A stretch of DNA of 63,530 nt from positions 1-63,530 of the forward strand of contig CAZDIO010000116.1 in the NCBI GenBank assembly GCA_964505555.1, read 5' to 3'. The number at the start of each line of letters is the position of its first letter. Position 1 is the stretch's first letter. This document shows, in pieces, positions 8,729 to 17,961 of the stretch. Source of the stretch: CAZDIO01 sp964505555. GTDB taxonomy: Bacteria > Bdellovibrionota_C > UBA2361 > SZUA-149 > CAZDIO01. The position numbers and the translations under genes were made by a program. Under the pieces are notes generated by a model, which ran no database searches, was not told where the DNA came from, and saw only the letters and a list, made by a program, of their open reading frames with translations.

Positions 8729-10294
8729 TTAGATATTTTTTTCTTCGCTGATTTTTATAAGCGAGGTGCGCATAAATGAAACAATAGTATCCCCTGATAT
8801 CGCTACCCACTCTGGATTAGTATTCAGAATCTCAAAAAGCTCATCGTGCTCTTCCACAAGAACAATGTCTACTGTAAAGAAATTCAATGTGTCTAGAGAG
8901 CATATTCCGTTATAGGCATCAAAGACCGGGAAAAACCGACTTCGGCCTAGCAAATCAATTCTTCCATCAAGAACTACCTTTGCTTTTGAGGAGAGATCTC
9001 TTTGATTTAGCCAATAGGTTACAAAATGTCCTTTACTAAACGGGGTAAGGATTCGAAGTGGTTTTTTTGCAGTTTGAATGGCTCTCTCTAAGCCTTCCAT
9101 CGCGATAACCGGATAGTACTGATTGGTAGCATGTGGAGTATACCAGTATGTTCCCCACACCCCCTGACTCATTCCTACGACAGTAGCGAAAATAAAAAGT
9201 ATTATTCCAAATTGTGAATAGAGTGGTTTGAAAATGAAATCCTTCTTAGGGCCACAACTTAAAGCAAAAATAGCAGCGAGTGAGAAAAGATGAGCATGGC
9301 GCGCACTCGAATAACTGAGGACAGCAAAAAAAGTAGCAATCAATGATGCACCTAAAAAATCATCTGGAAAGGATGAAAAAAAAGTTCGGAAAGAGATTTC
9401 CCGCTGCGCTTTTACCTTTATTACCGCACGCACCAAAAGCATGCTGCTAAAAAGAATCCACATACCAAAGAGGTAGAAATTAGGAGCAACCCAGATTGGC
9501 CAAGTGTCTTGAAACTCAGTGATACCCACGAGTTCGATTATTTTTGAAGCGATCGCTTGTTGGTGGTACGGAGAAAAGTCATACAATAAGGTATAAAGCT
9601 TTAACCCATAGGGGTTAAAAAAAAGAGCAAGGAGCGCCGCTGTAAGATACAGTGCCATTTCTTTCATCGTGTAGCCTTTTTGTTTTTGTAAGAAACACCC
9701 CACGCTAAACATGGCGATTACGGGCAAGGCTAAAAACACAGAGATGTGAGAATTTGCCCAGAGTGAAACAATAAAAAATATAGCGATTATTCGCTTTAGT
9801 AAAAACGAACCACCCTTACTGAAAGTATCTTCACGGAGAAAGAAAAGCAGCGCGACAAAGAGCAATGCGGCAAAAAGACGTGGTCGGGGACTACAGATTT
9901 GAAACAAAGCAAGCGAGAGGGGGACGAGGAGAAAGACGCTCTGAACAATAGTTCGTCGGGAAACAATAAGCATTGCTGATATTAGCGTGATCAAAAAAAT
10001 CGTCAGGATAATCCACAGCCGTAATCCGAGGACCCCTGCTCCTTGCTCTGTGAGTGCGAGAAAAACACCAGGAAGCCATGAATAGGCAAGCTCCGGTGCT
10101 GTGGAGTCAACACGAAAGGTATCGTTTTGTGGAAATGTGAAAGTGTTGAGAATTGAGTTGCCGATGCTGAGATGGTACCCAAGATCTGGATCGTGCGGCG
10201 AAATAAACGCAGCAAAAAGATAAAGCAATGTAAAGAGAGGTAACAAACTGCAAGAGGAGATCGCAGAACGGAAGATCGTCGAAGTGGATTTCAC
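8729..10294 (-). CDS. Polytopic membrane protein, GT-C glycosyltransferase-like
   Basis: The 521-residue protein has about ten hydrophobic segments followed by a soluble C-terminal part of about 120 residues. The first outer loop contains HDPDLGYHL, a DxD-like motif placed as in GT-C glycosyltransferases that use lipid-linked sugars; a second polar motif, VLDGRIDLLGR, lies near residue 440. Translation starts at a GTG only 6 bp after the TadZ stop codon with no clear ribosome site, suggesting translational coupling to TadZ. The following gene is a family 2 glycosyltransferase. The specific family was not recognised, so the enzymatic role is a proposal. Confidence 0.6.
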   Translation of the reverse strand: MKSTSTIFRSAISSCSLLPLFTLLYLFAAFISPHDPDLGYHLSIGNSILNTFTFPQNDTFRVDSTAPELAYSWLPGVFLALTEQGAGVLGLRLWIILTIFLITLISAMLIVSRRTIVQSVFLLVPLSLALFQICSPRPRLFAALLFVALLFFLREDTFSKGGSFLLKRIIAIFFIVSLWANSHISVFLALPVIAMFSVGCFLQKQKGYTMKEMALYLTAALLALFFNPYGLKLYTLLYDFSPYHQQAIASKIIELVGITEFQDTWPIWVAPNFYLFGMWILFSSMLLVRAVIKVKAQREISFRTFFSSFPDDFLGASLIATFFAVLSYSSARHAHLFSLAAIFALSCGPKKDFIFKPLYSQFGIILFIFATVVGMSQGVWGTYWYTPHATNQYYPVIAMEGLERAIQTAKKPLRILTPFSKGHFVTYWLNQRDLSSKAKVVLDGRIDLLGRSRFFPVFDAYNGICSLDTLNFFTVDIVLVEEHDELFEILNTNPEWVAISGDTIVSFMRTSLIKISEEKNI

Positions 10295-10300
10295 GGCGCG

Positions 10301-11569
10301 CTAGGTCGGAGAAGGACCTTGAGAGAGGATTTTTTGGAATTTTTGCCGAAACTTATCATAGAGGGGCGCTTTCTGTTCCTGTCTAAAAGGAACAAGGCTA
10401 AATGCAATCTGCCTCAGACCTGCTTTATCAGCATCATCGACCATGTCATAAAAACTCTGTCCAGGACCTCCCCACTGGCGACCTTTCTCGGAGAACGGAA
10501 TTGTATAAAGGGTTGCAGACTCGGGGAAGAGATCGAGTTCGCGAATCTCAACGCTGAGATCTTTTGGAGAGAGAAGTTTTCTTGAGTATGAATTCAGTAC
10601 CAAGCTCCATCGTGAGAGGTCAAACTCTGCGGGATCGTCAGACTCGCGGGTAAGGCGGTGTAAATTATCCAGAGTTCTTCGCACGGACATTCCATCATCA
10701 TCAGTAACAAGAAGAACATGTTGACTGAGAGGTAAAATAGTAAACGAGGAGATACCCCAGGAACGGCCACCATCAATAACGATCACATCAAACTCCTCTC
10801 GGAGGGCCTTGATGAGTGATTGTACAAATATGGCGGCATTTGGCGCGCCATCGATGACATCAGCTTTAAAATGAAAGCTTTCATGATATCGTTCAGGTTG
10901 TCCAATCACGGCGAGTTTTCCATTATATCCCTCTACCGGACAGGCAAGCTCATTGACACGATATTTGGGAACATCACCAGCACGAAGAAGTTCTGACATT
11001 GCTCTTCGTTGAGAGGAGCCTACCCGACCCCAATCTGTAATTTGAGGATTCACATCGTCAAGATCTAAAAGGGCTACTGAGAGATCATGTCTTGCCCAAC
11101 AAGAGGCAAGCGCACAAGCAACCGTCGATGTTCCAACGCCTCCTTTTAATTGCACCACAGAGATCACACCCCGGTTTTTTGATCCGGGAGAACCTCCGGC
11201 CATGTTTTCACAATCAAGAATAAATCCTGCCATCTGAGCGAGATCGGCAATGGCAATAATACGAATGTTGACTAATCGTCTCAGCTCAACGGCTTCCGTG
11301 GAATACCGTTCGTTGTCCAAAACAAGCACTGCAGGAACATCTGGATATGCCCCTTTAAATAATCCGATTGATTCTTCAAGCTGTTCATAGCAGCCAGGTC
11401 CAAGAAAGCAGCAAGCAGGTTGATCGGAACCTTTTTTTGCTTGGATTAAACTGAGATCGCCATCAACAACTTGAGCACGTTTCAGTCCTGCTTGTCTCAA
11501 TGCTTCGTTAATTCGTGAAACAAGTTCGCCACGACTTTGAGGATTTGGGTCAATGAGAAAGATACGCAT
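10301..11569 (-). CDS. tadZ: TadZ/CpaE-like pilus localisation ATPase
   Basis: The 422-residue protein has two parts. Residues 1-125 look like a degenerate receiver domain (RIFLIDPNPQSRGELVSRI start). Residues from about 133 form a ParA/MinD-type ATPase with a deviant Walker A, KGGVGTST at 142-149, and a LLDLDDVNPQ switch. TadZ/CpaE proteins place the Tad pilus machine at a cell pole and control its assembly. It is the last Tad-type gene of the block and is followed within 6 bp by the GT-C-like gene. The assignment rests on this domain pair and on the TadA, TadB and TadC genes just upstream. Confidence 0.8.
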   Translation of the reverse strand: MRIFLIDPNPQSRGELVSRINEALRQAGLKRAQVVDGDLSLIQAKKGSDQPACCFLGPGCYEQLEESIGLFKGAYPDVPAVLVLDNERYSTEAVELRRLVNIRIIAIADLAQMAGFILDCENMAGGSPGSKNRGVISVVQLKGGVGTSTVACALASCWARHDLSVALLDLDDVNPQITDWGRVGSSQRRAMSELLRAGDVPKYRVNELACPVEGYNGKLAVIGQPERYHESFHFKADVIDGAPNAAIFVQSLIKALREEFDVIVIDGGRSWGISSFTILPLSQHVLLVTDDDGMSVRRTLDNLHRLTRESDDPAEFDLSRWSLVLNSYSRKLLSPKDLSVEIRELDLFPESATLYTIPFSEKGRQWGGPGQSFYDMVDDADKAGLRQIAFSLVPFRQEQKAPLYDKFRQKFQKILSQGPSPT

Positions 11570-11679
11570 TGTTTATTGGAGAAAAAATTAAATGTTTTGC
11601 AATTGATGATAACACCACGACCTCTTCTTTTGATGCAATAAGTCCCAGGAAGGCTTTAGGATTTACAAATACTTAGAAA

Positions 11680-12078
11680 CTAGGAGGGAGATCTTCCCAC
11701 AAGAACAGAGTTCATTATATCTGTGAGATCCTGTGTTTTGAACGGTTTTTGAAGAAAAGCATCAGCGCCCTGAAGAATTGCCCATTCACATGCATCTTCA
11801 TCACCTTCAGAGGTAATGACGATCACAGGGACGGTAGGAAGGGAACGTTTAACCTCTCTACAGAGCTGAAATCCATCAGCGACCTGCTTTCCCTGACTAT
11901 CAAGGAGCTTAAGATCCAGGAGTACCAAATCTGGCATTTCCTTACTAAGAATCTGAGCAATTCCTGTTGGAAGTGTCGTATACACAGATGGAGTATGTCC
12001 AGCTGACTTAACGATGTCAGCAATGACCGTTGCTTGGGAGGGAGAGTCCTCAACGATCAGTACTTTAGCAGACTTCAT
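11680..12078 (-). CDS. Stand-alone response regulator receiver (CheY-like)
   Basis: The 132-residue single-domain protein has the acidic pair Glu10-Asp11, the phospho-acceptor Asp55 in LVLLDLKL, the switch Thr in VITSE, and the conserved Lys in FLQKPFK. There is no output domain, so it must act by protein contact. A GAGGAG site lies close before the ATG at 12078. It sits inside the Tad block between tadC and tadZ and probably controls pilus assembly or polarity. The hybrid kinase at 25780-27051 is a possible but unproven partner. Confidence 0.9.
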   Translation of the reverse strand: MKSAKVLIVEDSPSQATVIADIVKSAGHTPSVYTTLPTGIAQILSKEMPDLVLLDLKLLDSQGKQVADGFQLCREVKRSLPTVPVIVITSEGDEDACEWAILQGADAFLQKPFKTQDLTDIMNSVLVGRSPS

Positions 12079-12198
12079 GCGCTCCTCTAAAAAACATTTA
12101 ACTGAATTTCGCTCGACATATTAACTATTCACACAATAATTGAAAAGTAAACAGATAAGGGTCAAAACTGCCCCAACGATTCAGTTAAGAATTTTAAT

Positions 12199-12268
12199 AA
12201 AACCACAGAGGCACAGAGGTGCAGAGAAATGCAATAAAAATCCTTTATTTCTTTGTTTCTGTGGTTTT
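12199..12268. repeat. ACAGAGG-type dyad repeat (family B)
   Basis: The arms AAAACCACAG (12199-12208) and CTGTGGTTTT (12259-12268) enclose a CACAGAGGTGCAGAG-type core. Related elements lie at 19290-19382 and 35378-35444. All three sit just downstream of minus-strand genes, here tadC, and may act as transcription terminators. Confidence 0.7.
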
Positions 12269-12296
12269 GTAAATATTCCTAGCAGAGTGGGAAAGC

Positions 12297-13199
12297 TTAA
12301 AAACTGCTGCCAACCCCCACCATTGCCGGTGCGAGGATCATGATAAAGTAGGTTAAAAACAGAAGGACCATAATGATCAGGGCTTTTACTGGTACCGCGG
12401 CGAGACGTTTATCAAGAGCCGCGTAGTAGGTACGCTGAGCATCATCGGCAATACCAGCAAGTTGCTCGGAGCGATCGCCTCCCTGATCCATTGCTTGGAC
12501 AAGAGCTGCGTTTACTCTCGTTACCGTATCATCTCCTAATTTTCTTGATACCTTATCTAGTGCCTCTCCCCAGGTATATCCGGTTGAAGCTAACCAACGA
12601 GCTTTTGAAAATTCTTTTAATAAAGGGTGCCGCGGAAACTCTTGAGCCAACGCATCAATCACTTTTTCTAATGCAGCGCCGACATCCCAACCAGCGCTTG
12701 TTGCGAGGTTTGTTAGATCAACAATAAGCGGGAGTTCGCGTTGAATATCCTCTGTTCGGGCATGTTTCTTTCTACTTAACCAGAGCGTTGGACCGATTGC
12801 CGCAAAGGCACCCACAAATATCGTATAAACAGTTGCATAGTAGGTAGAAAAATGACCCCAGACCGTAAAAACAATTGCCAGCCAACCAAGCAAGCAGACA
12901 ATTCTCACTAATGCAAACTTTCCCTGGTCACTTACCGTTTCAAGACCCGCCGCCTTGAGCTGGTCACCCATCTCTTTGTCTGAAAGTTGAGCTTGAGCTT
13001 GGACGCTTCGTTTGTTTGCAACTCTTCGTCCGAGTGTTGCAAACCACCGATCAATCTTTTTTTCAAATGTCAGTTCCTCAATTGGAGCGGTGGCGGAAAA
13101 TCTTCCTAATTCTCGTTGATGTTGCTTTTGCACCTCAAGAGCGCGAAGCGCAAGCCAACCAAGCATAACGAGTAATGGGAGGAGGAGATACGCTGACAT
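12297..13199 (-). CDS. tadC: TadC-like inner-membrane platform protein
   Basis: The 300-residue protein has an N-terminal membrane segment, a soluble stretch, a central membrane pair (about 105-145), a GspF/T2SSF-type cytosolic domain (LPLIVDLTNLATSAGWDVG and GEALDKVSRKLGD) and a C-terminal membrane helix. TadB and TadC form the inner-membrane platform on which the TadA ATPase drives pilin polymerisation. It follows tadB with a 25 bp gap. TadB-TadC order and length match the family. Confidence 0.85.
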   Translation of the reverse strand: MSAYLLLPLLVMLGWLALRALEVQKQHQRELGRFSATAPIEELTFEKKIDRWFATLGRRVANKRSVQAQAQLSDKEMGDQLKAAGLETVSDQGKFALVRIVCLLGWLAIVFTVWGHFSTYYATVYTIFVGAFAAIGPTLWLSRKKHARTEDIQRELPLIVDLTNLATSAGWDVGAALEKVIDALAQEFPRHPLLKEFSKARWLASTGYTWGEALDKVSRKLGDDTVTRVNAALVQAMDQGGDRSEQLAGIADDAQRTYYAALDKRLAAVPVKALIIMVLLFLTYFIMILAPAMVGVGSSF

Positions 13200-13224
13200 G
13201 TTTCTAACTCACTACCTTGAACCG

Positions 13225-14076
13225 CTAAACCTTTAATGCCGTGAAACGTTTAAAAACCACAAAACAGACAATTTGAGCAACAACGGCACCCTGCATGACG
13301 TACTTAATGACCTCATGTTCAAATGCTTTCATGATGTAATCGGGTTGTGTTACTGAGAGCGCTGCCGGAACAACAATAGAGAGCCCCAAGATCACATAAA
13401 ATCCCTGTCGAGTTCCCACCAGATCTCGAGAAGCTCGTTCAAGAACACCTTGTTGTTGACGCATTTTTCCGCTCAAACGTTTAAACGGTGACACCACCCG
13501 ACCTCCCATTCCATAGAAGAGTCGGATCGTTACACAGAGAGAGATAATTTCTTGCCCCGCAATTCGCCGTACAAGATGATCAAGAGCCTCATCAAGGGTG
13601 ATGCTTTTATTGAGCATTTTTACCACCGATCGAAACTCCTTCTTCAAGACCCCCTCGGGAAGCGCTGCGGTTGCATGTTCAATGCATGTTTCCATGTTAA
13701 AACCGGTTCCCAAACTTGCGGCGAGAGTATCTATAAATCCAGGAAGATCGGGAACGACCTTCCCGCGACGTTGTTCCGAGCGAATGTTTAATAAAATAGT
13801 AAGCATGTAGTAACTAAGGCAGAACCCGGCACTTATCCCAACAACGTTTCCTACAGACTTACTCAGGGTGACAGCAACAAAAATTGAGACAGAGATCACC
13901 ATCGTGCACCAAATCAACGGGGAAAGATAAATACCAGCTTGTTGGAGGCGCTCAGCGTAGCTTCCTCGTGGCACACGAGTGCGAATCTTTTTTGATTTTT
14001 TTACTTTTTTCTCTTTGACACTAACGTCTTCAAGGGAGTTAAGTTTCAGCTTTTTTAAACGGATGGACTCTCTCAT
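13225..14076 (-). CDS. tadB: TadB-like inner-membrane platform protein
   Basis: The 283-residue protein has a basic N-terminus, two membrane segments near residues 55-100, a T2SSF domain (LPGFIDTLAASLGTGFNMET, then SITLDEALDHLVRR) and one or two C-terminal membrane helices. It is the partner of TadC in the Tad platform. The ATG at 14076 overlaps the tadA stop codon by four bases (ATGA), so the two are translationally coupled. The N-terminal extension with many Lys/Arg residues lies on the cytosolic side. Confidence 0.85.
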   Translation of the reverse strand: MRESIRLKKLKLNSLEDVSVKEKKVKKSKKIRTRVPRGSYAERLQQAGIYLSPLIWCTMVISVSIFVAVTLSKSVGNVVGISAGFCLSYYMLTILLNIRSEQRRGKVVPDLPGFIDTLAASLGTGFNMETCIEHATAALPEGVLKKEFRSVVKMLNKSITLDEALDHLVRRIAGQEIISLCVTIRLFYGMGGRVVSPFKRLSGKMRQQQGVLERASRDLVGTRQGFYVILGLSIVVPAALSVTQPDYIMKAFEHEVIKYVMQGAVVAQIVCFVVFKRFTALKV

Positions 14077-15854
14077 TTCTTTTCTCCCGAAGGTGCATGA
14101 GGTACGTTACTGCTTGCACCAACCTCTGGGGGCAGGAGGCCTGGTCCAGGTTGAAGCTCCAATCCTCGCTCGCGAATTTTATCAAGCCAGAAAGAATGGT
14201 TTTTCATCAGCCGCCATTCTCGTTTTCCGTTTCGAAGTCCAGCAAACTTTACAAGTTCTGTAACAACGAATTCCCCATTTACTGGAGGACGTACTTCACA
14301 GACCTCCATCAAACACGGGGTTCCCTGGACTTTCTTCATGGTAATCAAAATATGGAGCGCCCGACTAATTCGTCGCATAATACTGTCTTGGGGAGAGTTT
14401 TCATATGCCGCAACGAGATCCAGTAATCGCCAGAGACTATCCTTTCCAGATTCAGCGTGGACCGTAGCAATGGAGCCCGCGTGACCTGTTTCCAAAGCAC
14501 GTAAAAAAAGGCGTGCCTCCTCATCTCGAATTTCTCCCACGACAATACGATGCGGCGCGCGACGCAGAGCAGCGCGCAATAAATGAGGCATTTTTACCTC
14601 CCCTTGCCCTTGTGCATTTGAAGGACGGGCAACGAGTTTCTCAAGATGTGCGGTTGGAACAAATACCTCAGGAACGTCTTCAATAGTGATAATTCGTTCA
14701 TCTGAACCTACAGCGCTCAGGAGCGCTGTAGTCATTACCGTTTTTCCTGAACCGGTTGCACCGAGAACTAAAATATTTGCTTCCCCACAAGCAACAACTT
14801 CAGCAAGCCATGCGGCAAGTGTTGCTGGAAGGGTCTTTGTTTGTAAAATATCATAGAAACTGATCTGCTGGAGTCGAGGAACTCGGATACAGATCCTTGG
14901 TTCTTCGCCATCAACGAGAGAAGAATCAACGGCATTGATACGACTTCGCCAAGCATCGGGAAGAACACAATCAACGATCGGGGAACTGAGGTTGAGCACA
15001 CGATCAACCTGTTGGAGCATTCCGGAGATATATGCTTTATACTCTTCAGGACTGCGAAATCGAAACGGTGTTTCAATTGCCCGTCCACGACGAATGACTT
15101 TTACGCTCTTGTGATCATCGATGAAAATATCAGTCACCGAGCTGTCTTCATAGAGCGGCTGGAGAGGACCCTTGCCGGTGAGAAGACTGAGCAGTTCCTT
15201 CTCAGCGAGCTCTTGATCATTAAGGGAGATTCGAATTTCAGCGCTCAATGCTTGAGAAGCAAGCTCCACGGCTTTTTTTACCGCCTCGGCAATACTCATT
15301 TTAATTTCGCCTTCGGCCGGGAAAACTTCATTGAGCATCTTTCGTGCGGCTGGAACAAGCACCTCTACTTGAGGTGTTGTTTTCTTATCATCTCGAAGCC
15401 ACCAGGGGAGATTGTCTTCTCGAAAACTTGGACCCGCGTTCGGTGTTGGGGCTGCTGTTCTTCTGCGAACAATTTTTAAATGTGCGGATCGTTCACTTGA
15501 CTTGATCGGTTGTCCACCTTGGGGACGGTTTTCCTTTGCTGAGGCCGAACCGGGGGTGTGCTCAGGAGAATTTTTCTGTGCACCTTCCTTTTGGCCTCCT
15601 TTGAGAAGACTCTCTGACTCCTGCATCAGATCATTGAGAAGCTGTTCGGACTCAAGGATCTTTGTCTGATCAAAAGGTTGTTTTGCAGGTGGTGAAGGAG
15701 CGCTGTCATCAATGATCGATCGTGAAGGAGCTCGGCGACTGCGATCCTGGATATTCGTGTATGTCGGTTCAAGAAGAACTTCGTTTACCGACGAAGTGCC
15801 TTTTGCCCTTGAACTTTGTAACTGCTTGAGCAAACCTGACATTGAAAACCACAA
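14073..15854 (-). CDS. tadA: TadA/CpaF-like secretion ATPase
   Basis: The 593-residue protein is a hexameric ATPase of the VirB11/PulE family that powers Tad pilus assembly. Residues 1-165 are a low-complexity cytosolic extension not usual in the family. The core carries Walker A (GATGSGKT), an Asp box (IITIEDVPE), Walker B (RIVVGEIRDEEA) and a His box (GSIATVHAES). TadB and TadC follow, which decides for Tad over a type IV secretion VirB11. The start is uncertain: a GTG at 15854 has AAGGG three bases before it, and an in-frame ATG lies at 15842. Confidence 0.9.
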   Translation of the reverse strand: MWFSMSGLLKQLQSSRAKGTSSVNEVLLEPTYTNIQDRSRRAPSRSIIDDSAPSPPAKQPFDQTKILESEQLLNDLMQESESLLKGGQKEGAQKNSPEHTPGSASAKENRPQGGQPIKSSERSAHLKIVRRRTAAPTPNAGPSFREDNLPWWLRDDKKTTPQVEVLVPAARKMLNEVFPAEGEIKMSIAEAVKKAVELASQALSAEIRISLNDQELAEKELLSLLTGKGPLQPLYEDSSVTDIFIDDHKSVKVIRRGRAIETPFRFRSPEEYKAYISGMLQQVDRVLNLSSPIVDCVLPDAWRSRINAVDSSLVDGEEPRICIRVPRLQQISFYDILQTKTLPATLAAWLAEVVACGEANILVLGATGSGKTVMTTALLSAVGSDERIITIEDVPEVFVPTAHLEKLVARPSNAQGQGEVKMPHLLRAALRRAPHRIVVGEIRDEEARLFLRALETGHAGSIATVHAESGKDSLWRLLDLVAAYENSPQDSIMRRISRALHILITMKKVQGTPCLMEVCEVRPPVNGEFVVTELVKFAGLRNGKREWRLMKNHSFWLDKIRERGLELQPGPGLLPPEVGASSNVPHAPSGEKK

Positions 15855-15901
15855 ACCCTTAACATTTTTAGTATACTAGTAAACTCTATTTTTTGCGGAA
15901 C

Positions 15902-16909
15902 TCATTGCCCTAATCCGGTTACTGGATAGAGCGGTTCGAGTTCAGCTTCTTCTTCAATTGCTGTTGTTGGTTCTGGCTTTAAACTCTTGCCAGATTTCTG
16001 CTCACTGTTGTTGAGCGGTTTAAGATCTTTGAGAAAATACTCCTTCTTTGTTTCAATAAGTTTTGTGGTTTCTGGGTTGTAGATGTAAACTTTCCCCTCT
16101 TTGGTGCAGTAGATCGTGTCACCGATTTTTGCAAAACCAGTACACCCATCAACCTCCTCTTTCTTTTCTTCTACTTTTGGTTGCAAGTCTGCAGGATCAC
16201 CAAAGTAAGAAGCAAGTTGCGCTACATCCGCGACAGTTTGTCCGGCATAGGGGTTAAGAACTCCTTTGGGTACTTCCACATAACTAAACACTCCACCTCG
16301 AAACTTTGCTTGATCAATAACTGGGGCTCGGTCGGGATTAACCAAAATACGAACGAGATTTCCCTCGAGTTTTTCAACAATTGCTTCATCAACGATGGGA
16401 GCAATTCCTTTTGGGGTTTGTACTGACATCGCCAGACGGGTACATCGTGCAGGCGCAGAACTTTGAAAGGTTATAGGAATTGAAACCATATGTTTGCGGA
16501 TCTCGGCAAGTTCATTGTCACAGGGGTCAATGATTGCAACAGGTTCAGCGAGCTTTGCTGGTTCTGTTGTCACTGAGGGATCTAAAATAAGTGCGCGAGT
16601 AATGACTGAATTTGGAGGAATAACACCAAGCGCTTTTTTGTCTTTTAATTCTTCAAGAACGGTGAGCGGTTCGGGAGGAAGGGTAGAGACAGGTCGCTCT
16701 TCTAAACCGACATTCTCTGGCGTAAATGCCTCATGTACGCCAATCGATAACTTTGCTACTGCAACAATCTGCATCGGAACAGGGGGAGGAAGAGCGGGAG
16801 CTTCGCTTTTAAATAAATTAGCGGCGAGTAAAAGAAAGACAAAAACTCCCCCAGCAATGAGCGGGATCTTTGACTTCGAGCCCTGAAGAACGGTTGGATG
16901 AACGCGCAC
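15902..16909 (-). CDS. cpaB: CpaB/RcpC-like Tad pilus assembly protein
   Basis: The 335-residue protein starts at GTG 16909, eight bases after AGGAG. After a membrane anchor (about 15-32, IPLIAGGVFVFLLLAANLF) comes a SAF-type domain (GVHEAFTPENVGLEERPV, then VIPPNSVITRALI) as in CpaB/RcpC, a periplasmic protein thought to link the outer-membrane secretin to the pilus machine. The C-terminal third is charged and Pro-rich and carries a pair of cysteines (CTGFAKIGDTIYC). It is the first gene of the Tad block. The secretin that it would contact is not in this window. Confidence 0.75.
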   Translation of the reverse strand: MRVHPTVLQGSKSKIPLIAGGVFVFLLLAANLFKSEAPALPPPVPMQIVAVAKLSIGVHEAFTPENVGLEERPVSTLPPEPLTVLEELKDKKALGVIPPNSVITRALILDPSVTTEPAKLAEPVAIIDPCDNELAEIRKHMVSIPITFQSSAPARCTRLAMSVQTPKGIAPIVDEAIVEKLEGNLVRILVNPDRAPVIDQAKFRGGVFSYVEVPKGVLNPYAGQTVADVAQLASYFGDPADLQPKVEEKKEEVDGCTGFAKIGDTIYCTKEGKVYIYNPETTKLIETKKEYFLKDLKPLNNSEQKSGKSLKPEPTTAIEEEAELEPLYPVTGLGQ

Positions 16910-17128
16910 GGTAAAATCTCCTTTTAAAACCTGTTGGCACGAACGAAGGTAAATTGCTCAGATTCTAATACTTTATATCTCTAAATATCGTCTTCTCCCG
17001 GACTTTTCTTAAACGCTCCTTTATCGTTTAAATGCATCCCAAATAGTATGATGAAGCTAGGAGGAGGTACTTGCGACTTTGAATAAAAACTCATAATTGA
17101 ATCAGAGAGTTACACGGGAAGAAGCACC

Positions 17129-17614
17129 ATGAGCGTTAAGGAACAAAAAAGGCTTAAACAGAAGATCTCTCTGTTTGAGGAGTATTTTAAGGAGGATCAT
17201 CTCCTTGTTCACCTTGATGGGCGAGATACTACGGCGCAACTTCCCCAAACCCTCCGGGATAACCCTGCCTTAGTATTGAAGTTAAGTGCTCTCTTTCAAG
17301 GAACAACTACTCACGATGAAACCGCCATAACCGCTTACCTTCGGTTTGATGGCAATTACCAGGAGTGTATTCTGCCCTGGAAAGCGGTGTGGGGGTTAAC
17401 GTCAAGTGGTGGGAGAAATGCAGTGTGGCCAGAAGATATGCCAAAGGAACTTCTCCTCCAATTTGTAAAGGCGCAGTTGAAGACTCTGGGGAAGAAGGTT
17501 TTGGGGCGGGATGCGGATAAAGAATTAAGAGAGAAAGAAAAGGTTGAATTAGACCAAAGAGCGGAGAAGCCGAAGGAGAAAAAAAAAGGGTTTCATTTAA
17601 GAAGGGTAAAATGA
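17129..17614 (+). CDS. SspB-like ClpXP adaptor
   Basis: The 161-residue protein resembles SspB, which tethers SsrA-tagged proteins to ClpXP. The core strands fit the SspB pattern: LLVHLDG start, LVLKLSALFQGTT, ITAYLRFDGNYQECILPW, then a WGLTSS/AVWPEDMP loop region. A long charged linker follows and the chain ends in FHLRRVK. E. coli SspB likewise ends in a short ALRVVK-type peptide that binds the ClpX zinc domain, so the tail supports the call. A clpX gene lies at 31363-32625. The gene is divergent from cpaB and appears to be transcribed alone. Confidence 0.6.
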   Translation: MSVKEQKRLKQKISLFEEYFKEDHLLVHLDGRDTTAQLPQTLRDNPALVLKLSALFQGTTTHDETAITAYLRFDGNYQECILPWKAVWGLTSSGGRNAVWPEDMPKELLLQFVKAQLKTLGKKVLGRDADKELREKEKVELDQRAEKPKEKKKGFHLRRVK

Positions 17615-17961
17615 GGTTCCTATCTGATTACCACAGCTCTTTTTATGGCCATTTATATTGAGAAGAAGGTTCTCCAGAGACGTAATCTAGTGTGGAAGTT
17701 TTGATACAGTGTCTAAGAGTAACTTTTGAAATTTTTTATAAGGTGGGATACAAGAAGTGTCGCTCCACCAGCTCTTTTTTTTGTGAATATGGGTAATTCT
17801 TTCCTTTCTTGAAATTAATTACGTCACCAACGTTGTGATTCCTCGTCCTGTCCTCGACGACAATCACATCGTTGGTGTCGCGGCACTGGAAGCGTTTTTT
17901 GAGAACGGAGGCCCGCGAAGCCTCCAAAAACAATGCCATGGAAAGGTTAAGGTTTTAAACA
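17615..17961. other. Intergenic stretch, no gene seen
   Basis: These 347 bases separate the SspB-like gene from the kelch gene. I find no convincing reading frame, tRNA or strong terminator. A short complementary pair, ACCAACG (17824-17830) and CGTTGGT (17869-17875), brackets a CG-rich section and could form a weak stem. The kelch promoter presumably lies here. Confidence 0.4.

Noticed and set aside
14073..15854. TadA as the VirB11 ATPase of the type IV secretion cluster
   Set aside because: It is 30 kb away, coupled by ATGA to tadB and followed by tadC; F-type systems do not have a VirB11.
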